The translations under genes were made by a program, and so were the position numbers. Shown here in pieces: positions 1-7,917 of a stretch of 64,000 nt of DNA; the stretch's first letter is position 1; each line of letters opens with the position of its first letter. Origin of the DNA: an uncultured Hellea sp. (GTDB taxonomy: Bacteria > Pseudomonadota > Alphaproteobacteria > Caulobacterales > Maricaulaceae); the NCBI GenBank assembly GCA_938007935.1, contig CALLMD010000004.1:86304-150303 (forward strand). Direction: 5' to 3'. Below the pieces are notes generated by a model. The model was not told the origin of the DNA and did not search any database. It saw only the letters and a list, made by a program, of their open reading frames with translations.

Positions 1-1
1 A

Positions 2-598
2 TATATCCCGCGCATCATTGGTGCCGCTATCATCCTCGGTATCTTTGTGTTCATCGGTAAATTTGTTTCAAACCTCGCGAAAAGCACGCTACCAGCATTA
101 GGTGTTGATAGTTCACTTTCATCACTTGCAAGCCTAGACGGTCAATCATCAAACTTTGTACCATCAAACGTTATCGCAAATGTTGGTTTCATCGGTGTTG
201 CTTTAATGGGCTTAACAGCCGCCATGAAAGCTTTAGGTATTCCTGAGCTTACAAATGTCTTTAACACGCTTCTCGAAATCGGTGGCCGTGTTGTTCTTGG
301 TGCTGTCATCATCGGTGCAGGTTTGTTCATCGCAAACTTCGTTTCAAGAATTGTGACACAAACATCTGGCGACCTTGCTGGTAAAATCATTAAGTATGCA
401 ACAATGATCATCGTGACCTTTATGGGTCTAGAGACGATGCAACTTGGTGAAGGTATTGTTGACACAGCTTTCCGTTACTCTGTCATGGCCGCAGCTGTTG
501 CTGCCGGTGTTGGCGGCGCGATCGCCTTCGGTCTAGGTGGACGCGAGTGGGCTGGTAAGAAGCTACAACAGTGGTTACCAAACACACGTAAGAAGTAA
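2..598 (+). CDS. Membrane protein with conserved TM-helix repeats (MscS-associated type), 5' end outside window
   Basis: The reading frame is open from base 2, so the gene begins before the window and only its last 198 codons are visible. The visible part has at least four hydrophobic glycine-rich helices, for example around IIGAAIILGIFVFIG and VVLGAVIIGAGLFIANFVSR, and ends with a short basic tail. This pattern of repeated Gly/Ala-rich helices with polar linkers is typical of the 'conserved TM helix' repeat proteins found with mechanosensitive channels, which sit in the inner membrane. I see no MscS beta domain in this part. Codon choice (GGT, GCT, ATC) is more biased than in neighbouring genes and suggests high expression. 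A strong terminator follows. The family is probable; a channel function is an inference. Confidence 0.65.
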   Translation, partial: YIPRIIGAAIILGIFVFIGKFVSNLAKSTLPALGVDSSLSSLASLDGQSSNFVPSNVIANVGFIGVALMGLTAAMKALGIPELTNVFNTLLEIGGRVVLGAVIIGAGLFIANFVSRIVTQTSGDLAGKIIKYATMIIVTFMGLETMQLGEGIVDTAFRYSVMAAAVAAGVGGAIAFGLGGREWAGKKLQQWLPNTRKK

Positions 599-621
599 GT
601 CTTACACAAACAGACTTTAAG

Positions 622-653
622 AGCCGCCTAGTGAAAACTAGGCGGCTTTTTTT
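622..653 (+). terminator. Rho-independent terminator
   Basis: AGCCGCCTAG pairs with CTAGGCGGCT across a short GAAAA-type loop and runs straight into seven T residues. It ends transcription of the preceding membrane protein gene. On the other strand no T-run follows, so it should act only on the plus strand. Confidence 0.9.
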
Positions 654-669
654 ATGGTCTAACTTATTG

Positions 670-1164
670 TTAACCAGATATTTTTGAAATGGCTTGCAGC
701 GCATCTTTGTCGCGCAACTCTTTGTCTGAAAGCGCAATCATCGCCTCTATGCGTGCGCGGCATAAATCATAGACTTCAGAAAATGCCTTTTGGCGCGCAG
801 GCAGTGGTTCTACATGCGCAGGATCTTCAGCGGGCCAATGCACGCTTATATGCTCGCCCGGAAAAACGGGACAGACTTCATTAGCAGCATTATCACAGAC
901 CGTGACGACAATATCCATTTCAACGTCCAAAGATGTAAATTCATCCCATGATTTAGAGCGGTACAAAGCTGTATGGTGACCACGCTTACGTAATTCCGCA
1001 AGCCCTTCTGGGTGTGGCTGTCCGCTAGGGTGGCTACCGGCTGACCAACCGATAAAGCGCCGCTCTGGATTAGCTTTCCCAAGATCATTTGTTAAAGCTT
1101 CCGACAAAATTGATCGCGCAGAATTACCGGTACACAAAAAAAGGACATTGATTGGTTTTGACAT
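670..1164 (-). CDS. Arsenate reductase-like low-molecular-weight phosphatase family protein
   Basis: The 164-residue protein starts with the low-molecular-weight tyrosine phosphatase P-loop CTGNSAR (C11 to R17, CX5R). It also has C90 and C98 in a VTVCDNAANEVCP segment, which matches the cysteine relay of thioredoxin-coupled arsenate reductases, where a second and third cysteine pass the disulfide out. It would reduce arsenate to arsenite in the cytoplasm. The C90/C98 spacing is one residue wider than I recall for the plasmid pI258 enzyme. It has a C-terminal extension of about 25 residues. No ArsR, ArsB or Acr3 gene lies beside it, so arsenic resistance is inferred from sequence only. It diverges from the acyltransferase gene across only 45 bases. 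Confidence 0.8.
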   Translation of the reverse strand: MSKPINVLFLCTGNSARSILSEALTNDLGKANPERRFIGWSAGSHPSGQPHPEGLAELRKRGHHTALYRSKSWDEFTSLDVEMDIVVTVCDNAANEVCPVFPGEHISVHWPAEDPAHVEPLPARQKAFSEVYDLCRARIEAMIALSDKELRDKDALQAISKISG

Positions 1165-1209
1165 GTCCTGCGCTTGCCAATTCCATCAAGATTGGTCAAG
1201 AGGCAGAAC

Positions 1210-2004
1210 ATGCATATTGTTGAACAATTGATTGCAGAACGTGCGCCCAAATTAATGGCGCGGCCGCGCTTATTCCGCGCGGTGCGGCCCTTGCTTTACC
1301 GCGTTTTAGCTTATGACGCGGCTGTCTTTCTGGCTGATGCAATAAAGCCGATGAGCGGGCATGATGCGTTTGACATGGTGGCCCGCCATATTAGTCCGCG
1401 TACCGCCGTTAAAAATCTTGAACATTTACCCAGCGCAGGAAAATGTATTTTAATCTCCAATCATCCCACAGGACTGGCCGATGGTATGGCCGTGTTTCAA
1501 GCTATCCGGGAACGCAGGCCAGACCATATGTTTCTTGCCAATGCAGATGCGTTGCGGGTGATGCCCCATGCTGACGATATTATTATTCCCGTAGAGTGGG
1601 TCAAAGAAAAACGTTCATTAGCCAAAACTCGGCAAACCCTTATGGATGTGAAACACGCGCTAGATTTAGGTAAATGCGTTGTAATTTTTCCAAGCGGGCG
1701 TTTGGCACAATTGAGTTGGCGCGGCCTCAAAGATCAACCTTGGGAGAGCTCGGCTGCAATGCTGGCCAAAAAATATAATGCGCCTGTCATCCCGCTTAAA
1801 ATAAAGGCTCGCAATTCTCTTCTCTATTACCTGTTTACAAAACTCAATGCAGAGCTGCGTGACATCACACTTTTTCATGAGCTTCTGAACAAGAAAGGCA
1901 AGACTTTCGAAATGACATTTGGGGAGGCTATTGATCCTATCAACTTGCCTAAAAATGCAGATGAGGCCAGCGCGATAATTAGAAAAACCGTAGAAAATCT
2001 ATAA
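1210..2004 (+). CDS. PlsC-like lysophospholipid acyltransferase family protein
   Basis: A protein of 264 residues with an acyltransferase block 1, ISNHPTGLADG, and a later block VIFPSGRLAQL that fits the family's substrate-binding motif. Such enzymes move an acyl chain from acyl-CoA or acyl-ACP to a glycerol or lysophospholipid at the inner membrane. The usual HX4D motif appears here as H-PTGLA-D, one residue longer, so the acceptor may differ from lysophosphatidate. I chose the ATG at 1210 because an AGAGG ribosome site lies six bases upstream (1199-1203). An in-frame TTG at 1174 would add 12 residues but has no ribosome site. The acyltransferase fold is well supported; the substrate is unknown. 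Confidence 0.75.
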   Translation: MHIVEQLIAERAPKLMARPRLFRAVRPLLYRVLAYDAAVFLADAIKPMSGHDAFDMVARHISPRTAVKNLEHLPSAGKCILISNHPTGLADGMAVFQAIRERRPDHMFLANADALRVMPHADDIIIPVEWVKEKRSLAKTRQTLMDVKHALDLGKCVVIFPSGRLAQLSWRGLKDQPWESSAAMLAKKYNAPVIPLKIKARNSLLYYLFTKLNAELRDITLFHELLNKKGKTFEMTFGEAIDPINLPKNADEASAIIRKTVENL

Positions 2005-2108
2005 TTTCACTAACGCAAATTACGGAAGCCTCACGGATTTGTAATCCATAAAGTAAGACATTTATAACCAATTGACGCCCAGACTGTGTTACATTCCGGA
2101 GGTCGATT

Positions 2109-2861
2109 ATGAATATTATACGTAACTCTCGCTATTTCACGCCCATTTTATCTATCCTTGCGACCCTATCTTTCTCTACTTTTGCCTCTGCCAATCCGTT
2201 CCTAATTGATGAGAATGACGGCACCTATAAGACTCAAACTGTCACCTCCAGCGAACAATGTCAGGCCCTATGCAAAGCCGAGAGTGAGACCTGCCGCGGC
2301 ACGATTATTCTGCAAATGGACGTCACAAAACCCGAAATGCTGTGCCGCCTTAACAACGGGAAAGGTGACAACCCCGCCTTCCCGCCAGTTGCGCCAGCGC
2401 CTTTTGATATCTCTATTGCGCTATCTGACTTTAATGCTTACCGCGCCCAAAATGGGCTAAGCCCTGTCAAACTGAGCGGTAAACTTAACTTGGCGTCTAA
2501 ACTTCATGCCGAAGATATGATGCGATTTGGGGATGCAACCCATACCGGGACAGATGGGTCTTCACATAGTGACCGCATACAAAGACAAGCCTATTATTTT
2601 TCTATTGCCGCCGAGAACGTTGCGGCGGGACAAAAAAGCTGGGAAAAAGTTTTCAAAGCGTGGCAAGACAGCCCTGACCATAATGTCAATTTACTTAGGC
2701 ACGACGTGACAGATTTCGGCATCGCAACCGTCTATGATCCAGATTCGTCCTATGGCACTTTTTGGGCTATGCTAGTCGCGGCCCCGCTAGAAGGTTACAT
2801 TCAAGATGCTATGGCGCGCGGGGATGTTGACATGCTAGCGAGGCTAATCCCTAATCCGTAA
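2109..2861 (+). CDS. Secreted CAP-domain (SCP/PR-1-like) protein with Cys-rich N-terminal module
   Basis: The 250-residue protein begins with a signal peptide (basic N-terminus, hydrophobic ILSILATLSFSTFASA, likely cut after the Ala-rich end), so it is exported. Residues about 40-90 contain four cysteines in a PAN/Apple-like arrangement (EQCQALCKAESETCRG then MLCRL). Residues about 105-240 are a CAP domain, with FNAYRAQNGLSPVKL at the start, an LHAEDMMRFGDATHTG helix carrying the conserved His, and AENVAAG plus AWQDSPDHNVNLL. CAP proteins of bacteria are extracytoplasmic, and their activity is mostly unknown. A GGAGG ribosome site (2098-2102) precedes the ATG by six bases. The 3' end overlaps the convergent MaoC gene by 11 bases. 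Confidence 0.8.
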   Translation: MNIIRNSRYFTPILSILATLSFSTFASANPFLIDENDGTYKTQTVTSSEQCQALCKAESETCRGTIILQMDVTKPEMLCRLNNGKGDNPAFPPVAPAPFDISIALSDFNAYRAQNGLSPVKLSGKLNLASKLHAEDMMRFGDATHTGTDGSSHSDRIQRQAYYFSIAAENVAAGQKSWEKVFKAWQDSPDHNVNLLRHDVTDFGIATVYDPDSSYGTFWAMLVAAPLEGYIQDAMARGDVDMLARLIPNP

Positions 2862-3309
2862 ACTGCATGGCGAGCCAGTCCGCGATTAAAGCAGGTTTGT
2901 CTTGTCCTTCAATATCGACAGTGACTTCATAGGTCAGCAAAAATTGCCCGGGTTTTTTCTCTACGGCGTCTTTGAGATTAAACCGACCGCGAATTTTCGA
3001 CCCGCTTGGCACAGGGGCAAGGAAACGGACTTTTTCAAATCCGTAATTCACGCCCATTTTCACGCCTTCTATAACAAGGCCAGAGCCTTCAGAGAATTTT
3101 GACAGCATAGAGAGCGTCAAAAATCCATGCGCTATGGTACCGCCAAATGGCGTCATTTTTGCCGCCTCTTCATTGATATGGATAAATTGGTGATCTTCGG
3201 TGACATCGGCAAATACATTGATGCGATCTTGATCCATAACGGCCCAGTCACTAACGCCAATTTCTGTTCCAATGAGATTTTGAAGCTCCGATGATGCTAC
3301 AGTTTTCAT
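2851..3309 (-). CDS. MaoC/NodN-like (R)-enoyl-CoA hydratase family protein
   Basis: A 152-residue hot-dog-fold protein. The DQDRINVFADVTEDHQFIHI segment holds the MaoC active-site D-x4-H type pattern, followed by TPFGGTIAHGFLTLSMLS, the other family signature. Members hydrate trans-2-enoyl-CoA to the 3-hydroxyacyl-CoA. It is the last gene of a minus-strand operon behind two acyl-CoA dehydrogenases, whose enoyl-CoA products it could use. The gap to the upstream gene is 19 bases, with an AGGGG ribosome site. The NodN-like length (about 150) is typical. The exact acyl substrate cannot be read from the sequence. Confidence 0.85.
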   Translation of the reverse strand: MKTVASSELQNLIGTEIGVSDWAVMDQDRINVFADVTEDHQFIHINEEAAKMTPFGGTIAHGFLTLSMLSKFSEGSGLVIEGVKMGVNYGFEKVRFLAPVPSGSKIRGRFNLKDAVEKKPGQFLLTYEVTVDIEGQDKPALIADWLAMQFTD

Positions 3310-3328
3310 ACCAATCCCCTTGTTATGA

Positions 3329-4468
3329 TTAAAATTTATGAGCCATTGCGAATTGATTCATATGATAATGCGCATCCCCAAAAAGCTCTTGCAAAACACG
3401 AATACGTTTCATGAATAAGCCGATATCATACTCATCGGTCATACCAACGCCGCCATGCATTTGCACACCTTCTTGTGAAGCGAGTTTCGCAACTGAGCCA
3501 AGCTTAGCTTTTGCCATGGCGCAGTAAAGATCAGACTTCGGATCATCATTATCTAGCGCGGTTAGAGCCGCCATAACGGCTGAACGCGCTATTTCCATTT
3601 CGGAATAAAGATGTGACGCGCGATGTTGCAAAGCTTGGAATTCGCCAATTATTGCGCCAAATTGCTTACGTTCTTTGATGTAAGCAACTGTGCTTTCAAA
3701 GGCCTGCCCACCAGCGCCTAATAGCTCAGCCGCAACGGCCGCGCGGCCAACATTCAACACTTTTCCAAGAACTGCCATACCATCATCAAGGCTTCCCAGA
3801 AGGGCATCGCCGGAAATTTCGACATCATCCAGGTCAATACGGGCCGCATTACGGCTATCCACCATAATGGTGCGTTCTGTAGAGACACCTTTCGTTTTTG
3901 GATCCACGATAAAGAGACTTATCCCGTCAGCATCCCCTTCTTCACCGCTGGTGCGCGCCGCAATGATAAGGGCATCTGCAACATGACCGTCAACGACCAT
4001 AGCTTTGGAGCCATTGAGCTTAAACCCATTACCAGACTTCTCAGCCGTAGCCGATGTGCCAGCCGGATTATGCTTCGCGCCTTCATCAAGGGCGAGCGCT
4101 AGTATAGCGTCGCCGCCCGCTATTTTCGGAAGCCATTCGGTTTTTTGCTCAGCTGAGCCACCTTCGCGAATAGCTGTGGCCGCGAGTATAGCCGTTGAAA
4201 GGAATGGAGAAGCAGAGAGATTACGGCCCATTTGCTCGGCGATGAGGCCCGCCGCCATGAAACCCATATCCACGCCGCCATGGTCTTCATCAATGACAAC
4301 ACCAGTAAAGCCCATCTCAGCCATATCTTTCCAAAGGCCGCGATCAAAACCTGTTTCATCGCGCTCATCACGTAGTTTCCGCAAGGATGTCACGGGCGCT
4401 TTATCTGCAAAGAAACCTTCCGCCGTATCGCGGAGCATCACTTCGTCTTCGTTTAATACAAGGGCCAT
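3329..4468 (-). CDS. Acyl-CoA dehydrogenase (shorter paralogue of an ACAD pair)
   Basis: The 379-residue flavoprotein has the ACAD layout: N-terminal helices, a central beta domain (GNGFKLNGSKAMVVDG), and a C-terminal helical domain with YIKERKQFGAIIGEFQALQHR and the VQMHGGVGMTDEYDIGLFMKR segment. It would oxidise an acyl-CoA to the enoyl-CoA using FAD. The normal catalytic Glu position is not obvious. Together with the larger ACAD just upstream it resembles the obligate ACAD pairs that form heteromeric enzymes on bulky CoA substrates such as sterol side chains. That is an inference from the pairing and the 4-base gap, not something shown here. Confidence 0.88.
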   Translation of the reverse strand: MALVLNEDEVMLRDTAEGFFADKAPVTSLRKLRDERDETGFDRGLWKDMAEMGFTGVVIDEDHGGVDMGFMAAGLIAEQMGRNLSASPFLSTAILAATAIREGGSAEQKTEWLPKIAGGDAILALALDEGAKHNPAGTSATAEKSGNGFKLNGSKAMVVDGHVADALIIAARTSGEEGDADGISLFIVDPKTKGVSTERTIMVDSRNAARIDLDDVEISGDALLGSLDDGMAVLGKVLNVGRAAVAAELLGAGGQAFESTVAYIKERKQFGAIIGEFQALQHRASHLYSEMEIARSAVMAALTALDNDDPKSDLYCAMAKAKLGSVAKLASQEGVQMHGGVGMTDEYDIGLFMKRIRVLQELFGDAHYHMNQFAMAHKF

Positions 4469-4472
4469 TTAA

Positions 4473-5657
4473 CTACGCTCCGGGGAGTTGAAGAATGTGT
4501 TTAGAGATAATATTAAGCTGCACTTCTGAGGTGCCGCCTTCAATGGAGTTACCTTTAGTGCGTAGCCATGACCGCGCCAATTTACCGTCATTGGACCGCT
4601 CAGACTCCCATTCCAGACCATCATGACCTGTTGCGTCCATCATCAACTCATATTTGCGCTTATTAAGCTCTGTCCCATAATATTTTAGCATAGAACTATC
4701 CGCGCCGAGTGAGGCTCCCGCTTTGGCTTCTGCGAGCTTACGTGAAACCGTTAGGCCAAAGGCCCAATCATCTATCTCAGCTTCCGCGACTTTCGCGCGA
4801 AGCATGGAATCCGATAGACGTCCATCTTCCAAACCCAGAGATCCCGCTGCGATTTCATGCAGAGGACGTCCCTGTCCTTCAAGCTGACCTTGTCCGCCAA
4901 TCATTTCGCGCTCATGAGTCAGCAGGTATTTCGCCACATCCCAGCCCTTATCGCGCGTGCCCACAAGGTTATGCTTCTCAACGCGCACATCTTCAAAAAA
5001 GGTCTCGCAAAAGGGCGAGCGCCCTGAAATCAATTTAATCGGACGCGCTTCAACACCCGGCGTTTCCATATCAAAGAGCACGAAAGAAATACCATGATGT
5101 TTCTTGCCTGTATTATCCGTGCGCACAAGGCAGAAAATCCAGTCAGCTTGATCCGCATAAGATGTCCAAACCTTCTGGCCATTGACGATGAAGTGATCGC
5201 CTTTATCTTCGCATTTTGTCGCGAGTGAAGCGAGGTCCGACCCTGCAGAAGGTTCAGAGTACCCCTGACACCAACGAATTTCACCTCGCGCGACAGGCGG
5301 TAAATGCTCAAGTTTTTGTTCTTCTGTGCCAAATTTCAACAGAGCAGGTCCAAGCATCCATATACCAAAGGAAGAAAGCGGTGACCGCGCACCAATGCGC
5401 GCCATTTCTTTTTTGAGAACAATCTCTTCGGCGCGCGAAAGGCCAGCCCCGCCATAGGCCTTGGGCCATGTCGGGACGGTCCACCCTTTGGCGACCATAC
5501 GCTCTAGCCAGACTTTTTGAGCCTTCGATTGGAACTCCCAATTGCGCCCACCCCAGCATAAATCTTTGTCACTGCTAATGGGCTTGCGCATCTCTTGTGG
5601 GCAATTGGCCTCTAACCATTCCCGACATTCCATTGCAAAAGCTTTTAAATCACTCAT
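4473..5657 (-). CDS. Acyl-CoA dehydrogenase (larger paralogue of an ACAD pair)
   Basis: The 394-residue ACAD contains the flavin-contact segment RWCQGYSEPSAGSDLASLATK, the VNGQKVWTSYADQADWIFCLVRT block, and a C-terminal RTKGNSIEGGTSEVQLNIISKHILQLP motif typical of the family. I chose the ATG at 5657 because TAAGGA stands seven bases in front. A longer frame reaching 5762 would run through the divergent promoter and into the start of the alcohol dehydrogenase gene. It is the first gene of the ACAD-ACAD-MaoC operon. Its promoter carries the 18-bp palindrome at 5677-5694, so it is probably repressed by a regulator that senses an acyl-CoA. Confidence 0.88.
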   Translation of the reverse strand: MSDLKAFAMECREWLEANCPQEMRKPISSDKDLCWGGRNWEFQSKAQKVWLERMVAKGWTVPTWPKAYGGAGLSRAEEIVLKKEMARIGARSPLSSFGIWMLGPALLKFGTEEQKLEHLPPVARGEIRWCQGYSEPSAGSDLASLATKCEDKGDHFIVNGQKVWTSYADQADWIFCLVRTDNTGKKHHGISFVLFDMETPGVEARPIKLISGRSPFCETFFEDVRVEKHNLVGTRDKGWDVAKYLLTHEREMIGGQGQLEGQGRPLHEIAAGSLGLEDGRLSDSMLRAKVAEAEIDDWAFGLTVSRKLAEAKAGASLGADSSMLKYYGTELNKRKYELMMDATGHDGLEWESERSNDGKLARSWLRTKGNSIEGGTSEVQLNIISKHILQLPGA

Positions 5658-5676
5658 AATCTCATCCTTACACTCA

Positions 5677-5694
5677 TATGCATATAGTTGCATA
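5677..5694. promoter_or_regulatory. Candidate operator, near-palindrome shared with 25211-25228
   Basis: TATGCATATAGTTGCATA sits 20-37 bases before the acyl-CoA dehydrogenase start and about 62-80 bases before the divergent alcohol dehydrogenase start. The half-sites TATGCA and TGCATA are inverted repeats. The same 18-bp design, differing at three inner positions, occurs at the thiolase/quinone oxidoreductase promoter. It fits a TetR-type dimer site. No TetR gene lies in the window. Confidence 0.65.
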
Positions 5695-5756
5695 TACTTA
5701 GATATACGGTAGGTAAAGACAAACCGTTTGATATAAATTGGATAAAAGAGGCCTGA

Positions 5757-6887
5757 ATGCATTCATTTCAAACCGTCGCTGATATTCGGATTGAACCGGG
5801 CGGGGCTGCAAAGCTTGATTATTATGTTGATGGATTATGCAAGAATAAGCGTATCGCCATCGTCACAGATAAAGGCGTACGCGGCCTAGGCCTCATGGAT
5901 GCGGGTATCGCGGCCCTTAAAGAGGCGGGATATGATGTTATCATATTTGACAAAGTCGTCGCTGACCCACCCGAGGAAATCGTCCTTAAAGGCGCAACAG
6001 CTATCCGCAAATTTAACGCTGGGCTTATTATAGGCTTTGGCGGCGGATCGCCGATGGATACGGCCAAAGTTATCGCGCATTTAGTCGGATGCGACCAACC
6101 GCTTGAGACGATGTATGGCGTCGGCAATGCCAAAGGCCCCTCTCTGCCATTACTGCTCATTCCGACAACATCAGGGACAGGCTCCGAAGTTACCAATGTT
6201 GCGATCATCACCACCGGAAAGACCGCCAAAAAGGGCGTTGTCGCAGATAGCCTGTATGCAGACCGCGTGCTGCTTGACGCGGAACTCACATTTGGCCTGC
6301 CGCCCTCAATCACTGCCTCAACGGGCATAGACGCAATGGTTCACGCCATTGAGGCTTACACGTCTATTCGCGAGAAGAACCCCCTATCAGATGCCCTCGC
6401 TTTGACGGCGCTTCGCAAGATGCGAAACTCTATTGTGACCGCCGTTAATGATGGCAAAGACATAGACGCTCGTGATGACATGCTCATTGGGGCGATGCTG
6501 GCGGGGCAAGCCTTTTCCAATGCGCCCTGCGCGGCAGTTCACGCCCTCGCCTATCCCTTGGGCGGTTTCTTTCATGTCCCGCACGGGCTCTCCAATGCCC
6601 TCGTGCTGACAGAGGTGATGAAATATAATCTGCCTAAAGCCGAGCATTGGTACGGGGAAATCGCCAAAGACTTAGGCGTTGGGCAAACAGGTGTAAGCTT
6701 AATTGACGAGATGCTGCGTCTCAAAGATGAGACCCATGTGCCCAAGACTTTAACCGAGGTCAATATTCCACAAGACGCCATCCCCATGATGGCCGAAGAC
6801 GCGATGACCAAAGATCGCCTCTTAATGAATAATGCGCGCGAAATGACTTATGACGCGACTGTCAAAATTTATGAGACAATTTTATGA
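5757..6887 (+). CDS. Iron-containing alcohol dehydrogenase
   Basis: A 376-residue group III (iron-type) dehydrogenase that interconverts an alcohol and an aldehyde or ketone with NAD(P). The N-terminal half binds the nucleotide, with GFGGGSPMDTAKVIA as the typical motif. The four metal ligands fall where the family has them: D192 and H196 (DAMVHAIEAYTS), H262 (AAVHALAYP) and H276 (VPHGLSNAL). It is the first of five plus-strand genes and overlaps the next by the ATGA at 6884. A GAGG ribosome site lies five bases before the ATG. The divergent ACAD operon and the shared operator point to a role in fatty or hydroxy acid catabolism; the substrate is unknown. Confidence 0.88.
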   Translation: MHSFQTVADIRIEPGGAAKLDYYVDGLCKNKRIAIVTDKGVRGLGLMDAGIAALKEAGYDVIIFDKVVADPPEEIVLKGATAIRKFNAGLIIGFGGGSPMDTAKVIAHLVGCDQPLETMYGVGNAKGPSLPLLLIPTTSGTGSEVTNVAIITTGKTAKKGVVADSLYADRVLLDAELTFGLPPSITASTGIDAMVHAIEAYTSIREKNPLSDALALTALRKMRNSIVTAVNDGKDIDARDDMLIGAMLAGQAFSNAPCAAVHALAYPLGGFFHVPHGLSNALVLTEVMKYNLPKAEHWYGEIAKDLGVGQTGVSLIDEMLRLKDETHVPKTLTEVNIPQDAIPMMAEDAMTKDRLLMNNAREMTYDATVKIYETIL

Positions 6888-7318
6888 GCCGGCCTGCCCC
6901 GCATAAGCTAGAGGAATACCCCCACAGCCTTATTATCCCCACGCGCTGGGCGGATAATGATGTTTATGGGCATATCAATAATGCGGTCTATTATTTCTAT
7001 TTTGACACGGTGGTGAACCGCTTCCTGATTGACAATGACCTGCTTGAGATTGGCGAAAGCGATATCATTGGCCTCGTGGTCGAAACGGGCTGTAGCTATT
7101 TCGCCCCTGTGAGCTTTCCCGATGACATCACCGCCGCACTGCGTGTGGCCAAGCTCGGCAATAGCTCTGTGACCTATGAGATTGCCCTGTTCAAAAATGA
7201 TAGCGCCACAGCCGCCGCGCAAGGACATTTCGTCCATGTTTATGTTGACGAAAAAACACGGCGGCCAGTAAAAATATCTGATAAGATGCGAGAGAAACTG
7301 ACGGAGATAGTAGTATGA
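6884..7318 (+). CDS. Acyl-CoA thioesterase, 4HBT/YbgC-like
   Basis: A 144-residue hot-dog thioesterase. RWADNDVYGHINNAVYYFYFD is the YbgC/4-hydroxybenzoyl-CoA thioesterase signature, with the catalytic Asp (D in DNDVYGHINN) and the following HxNN. It would hydrolyse an acyl-CoA to free acid and CoA in the cytoplasm. Its start overlaps the alcohol dehydrogenase stop (ATGA) and its stop overlaps the next start in the same manner, so the three genes are translationally coupled. Length and motif agree with the family; chain-length preference cannot be read. Confidence 0.87.
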   Translation: MSRPAPHKLEEYPHSLIIPTRWADNDVYGHINNAVYYFYFDTVVNRFLIDNDLLEIGESDIIGLVVETGCSYFAPVSFPDDITAALRVAKLGNSSVTYEIALFKNDSATAAAQGHFVHVYVDEKTRRPVKISDKMREKLTEIVV

Positions 7319-7917
7319 GCCAATATGCAGAGATGATTAAAGACGACCCAGCACTCGTCGGAGAGACCGCAAAATTCACACGCATGCAAGATGGCACGCT
7401 AGAAGATTGGCAGAAAATCGGCGCGGCACATAAGCAAGATTTCACCAAGACCGCTGACCGTTTTATCGGCATGTTAAAACAGCTCGAAGACGCGACTCTT
7501 GGCTTTGCCTGTGATCAACTCCAACATGCCCTGATGTGCGGCACCCTCGCCCGCCGCGATGGCGCGAGCGATGAGCAAATTGTCGTCGCGCTGTGTCACG
7601 ATATGGCGAAAGTCATCAACGTCCCCAATCACGGCCCTATCGTTGCCGAAATGCTCAAGCCCTATGTGAGCGAGGATAGTTATCATGTGCTGCGCAACCA
7701 CCAAGCCTTTCAAGGTGAGCATTATTATCACTATATGGGCGCGCCCACAGATCTGCGCCTGCAATGGAAAGATGAGCCGTGGTATGATTACGCGGTCAAG
7801 CTCGTCGATGAATGGGACGCCCCCGCTTTTGATCCCGATTTCGAAGCCGACTCATTAGAAAGCTTTGAGCCGTTAATGCGCAAGATATTTCACGATAGCC
7901 CTATGGCTGTGGGATAG
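7315..7917 (+). CDS. HD-domain protein with a six-ligand pattern like PhnZ/MIOX-type di-iron oxygenases
   Basis: A 200-residue HD-fold protein. The metal ligand set can be read as H71 (QHALMCG), H95-D96 (ALCHDMAKV), H106 (VPNHGPIVAE), H129 (LRNHQAFQGEHYYHY) and D165 (VKLVDEWDAPAFD). Such H-HD-H-H-D sets bind two metals and occur in phosphohydrolases and in the mixed-valence di-iron oxygenases PhnZ and myo-inositol oxygenase. The 24-residue gap between the first His and the HD, and the ending VDEWDAPAFDPDF, look closer to the oxygenase type. It sits in an acyl catabolism operon, overlapping the genes on both sides, which suits an oxygenase on a hydroxylated or alkyl substrate. The activity is an inference. 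Confidence 0.7.
   Translation: MSQYAEMIKDDPALVGETAKFTRMQDGTLEDWQKIGAAHKQDFTKTADRFIGMLKQLEDATLGFACDQLQHALMCGTLARRDGASDEQIVVALCHDMAKVINVPNHGPIVAEMLKPYVSEDSYHVLRNHQAFQGEHYYHYMGAPTDLRLQWKDEPWYDYAVKLVDEWDAPAFDPDFEADSLESFEPLMRKIFHDSPMAVG

Noticed and set aside
670..1164. An arsenic-resistance island around the arsenate-reductase-like gene
   Set aside because: Neither neighbour is an arsenic gene, so only a single gene can be supported.
2072..2094. Sigma-70-type promoter starting with TTGACG before the CAP gene
   Set aside because: A -35-like hexamer is present, but no acceptable -10 element stands at 16-18 bases.
5657..5762. N-terminal extension of the larger acyl-CoA dehydrogenase
   Set aside because: It would run through the operator and overlap the divergent alcohol dehydrogenase start. 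The ATG at 5657 has a good ribosome site.
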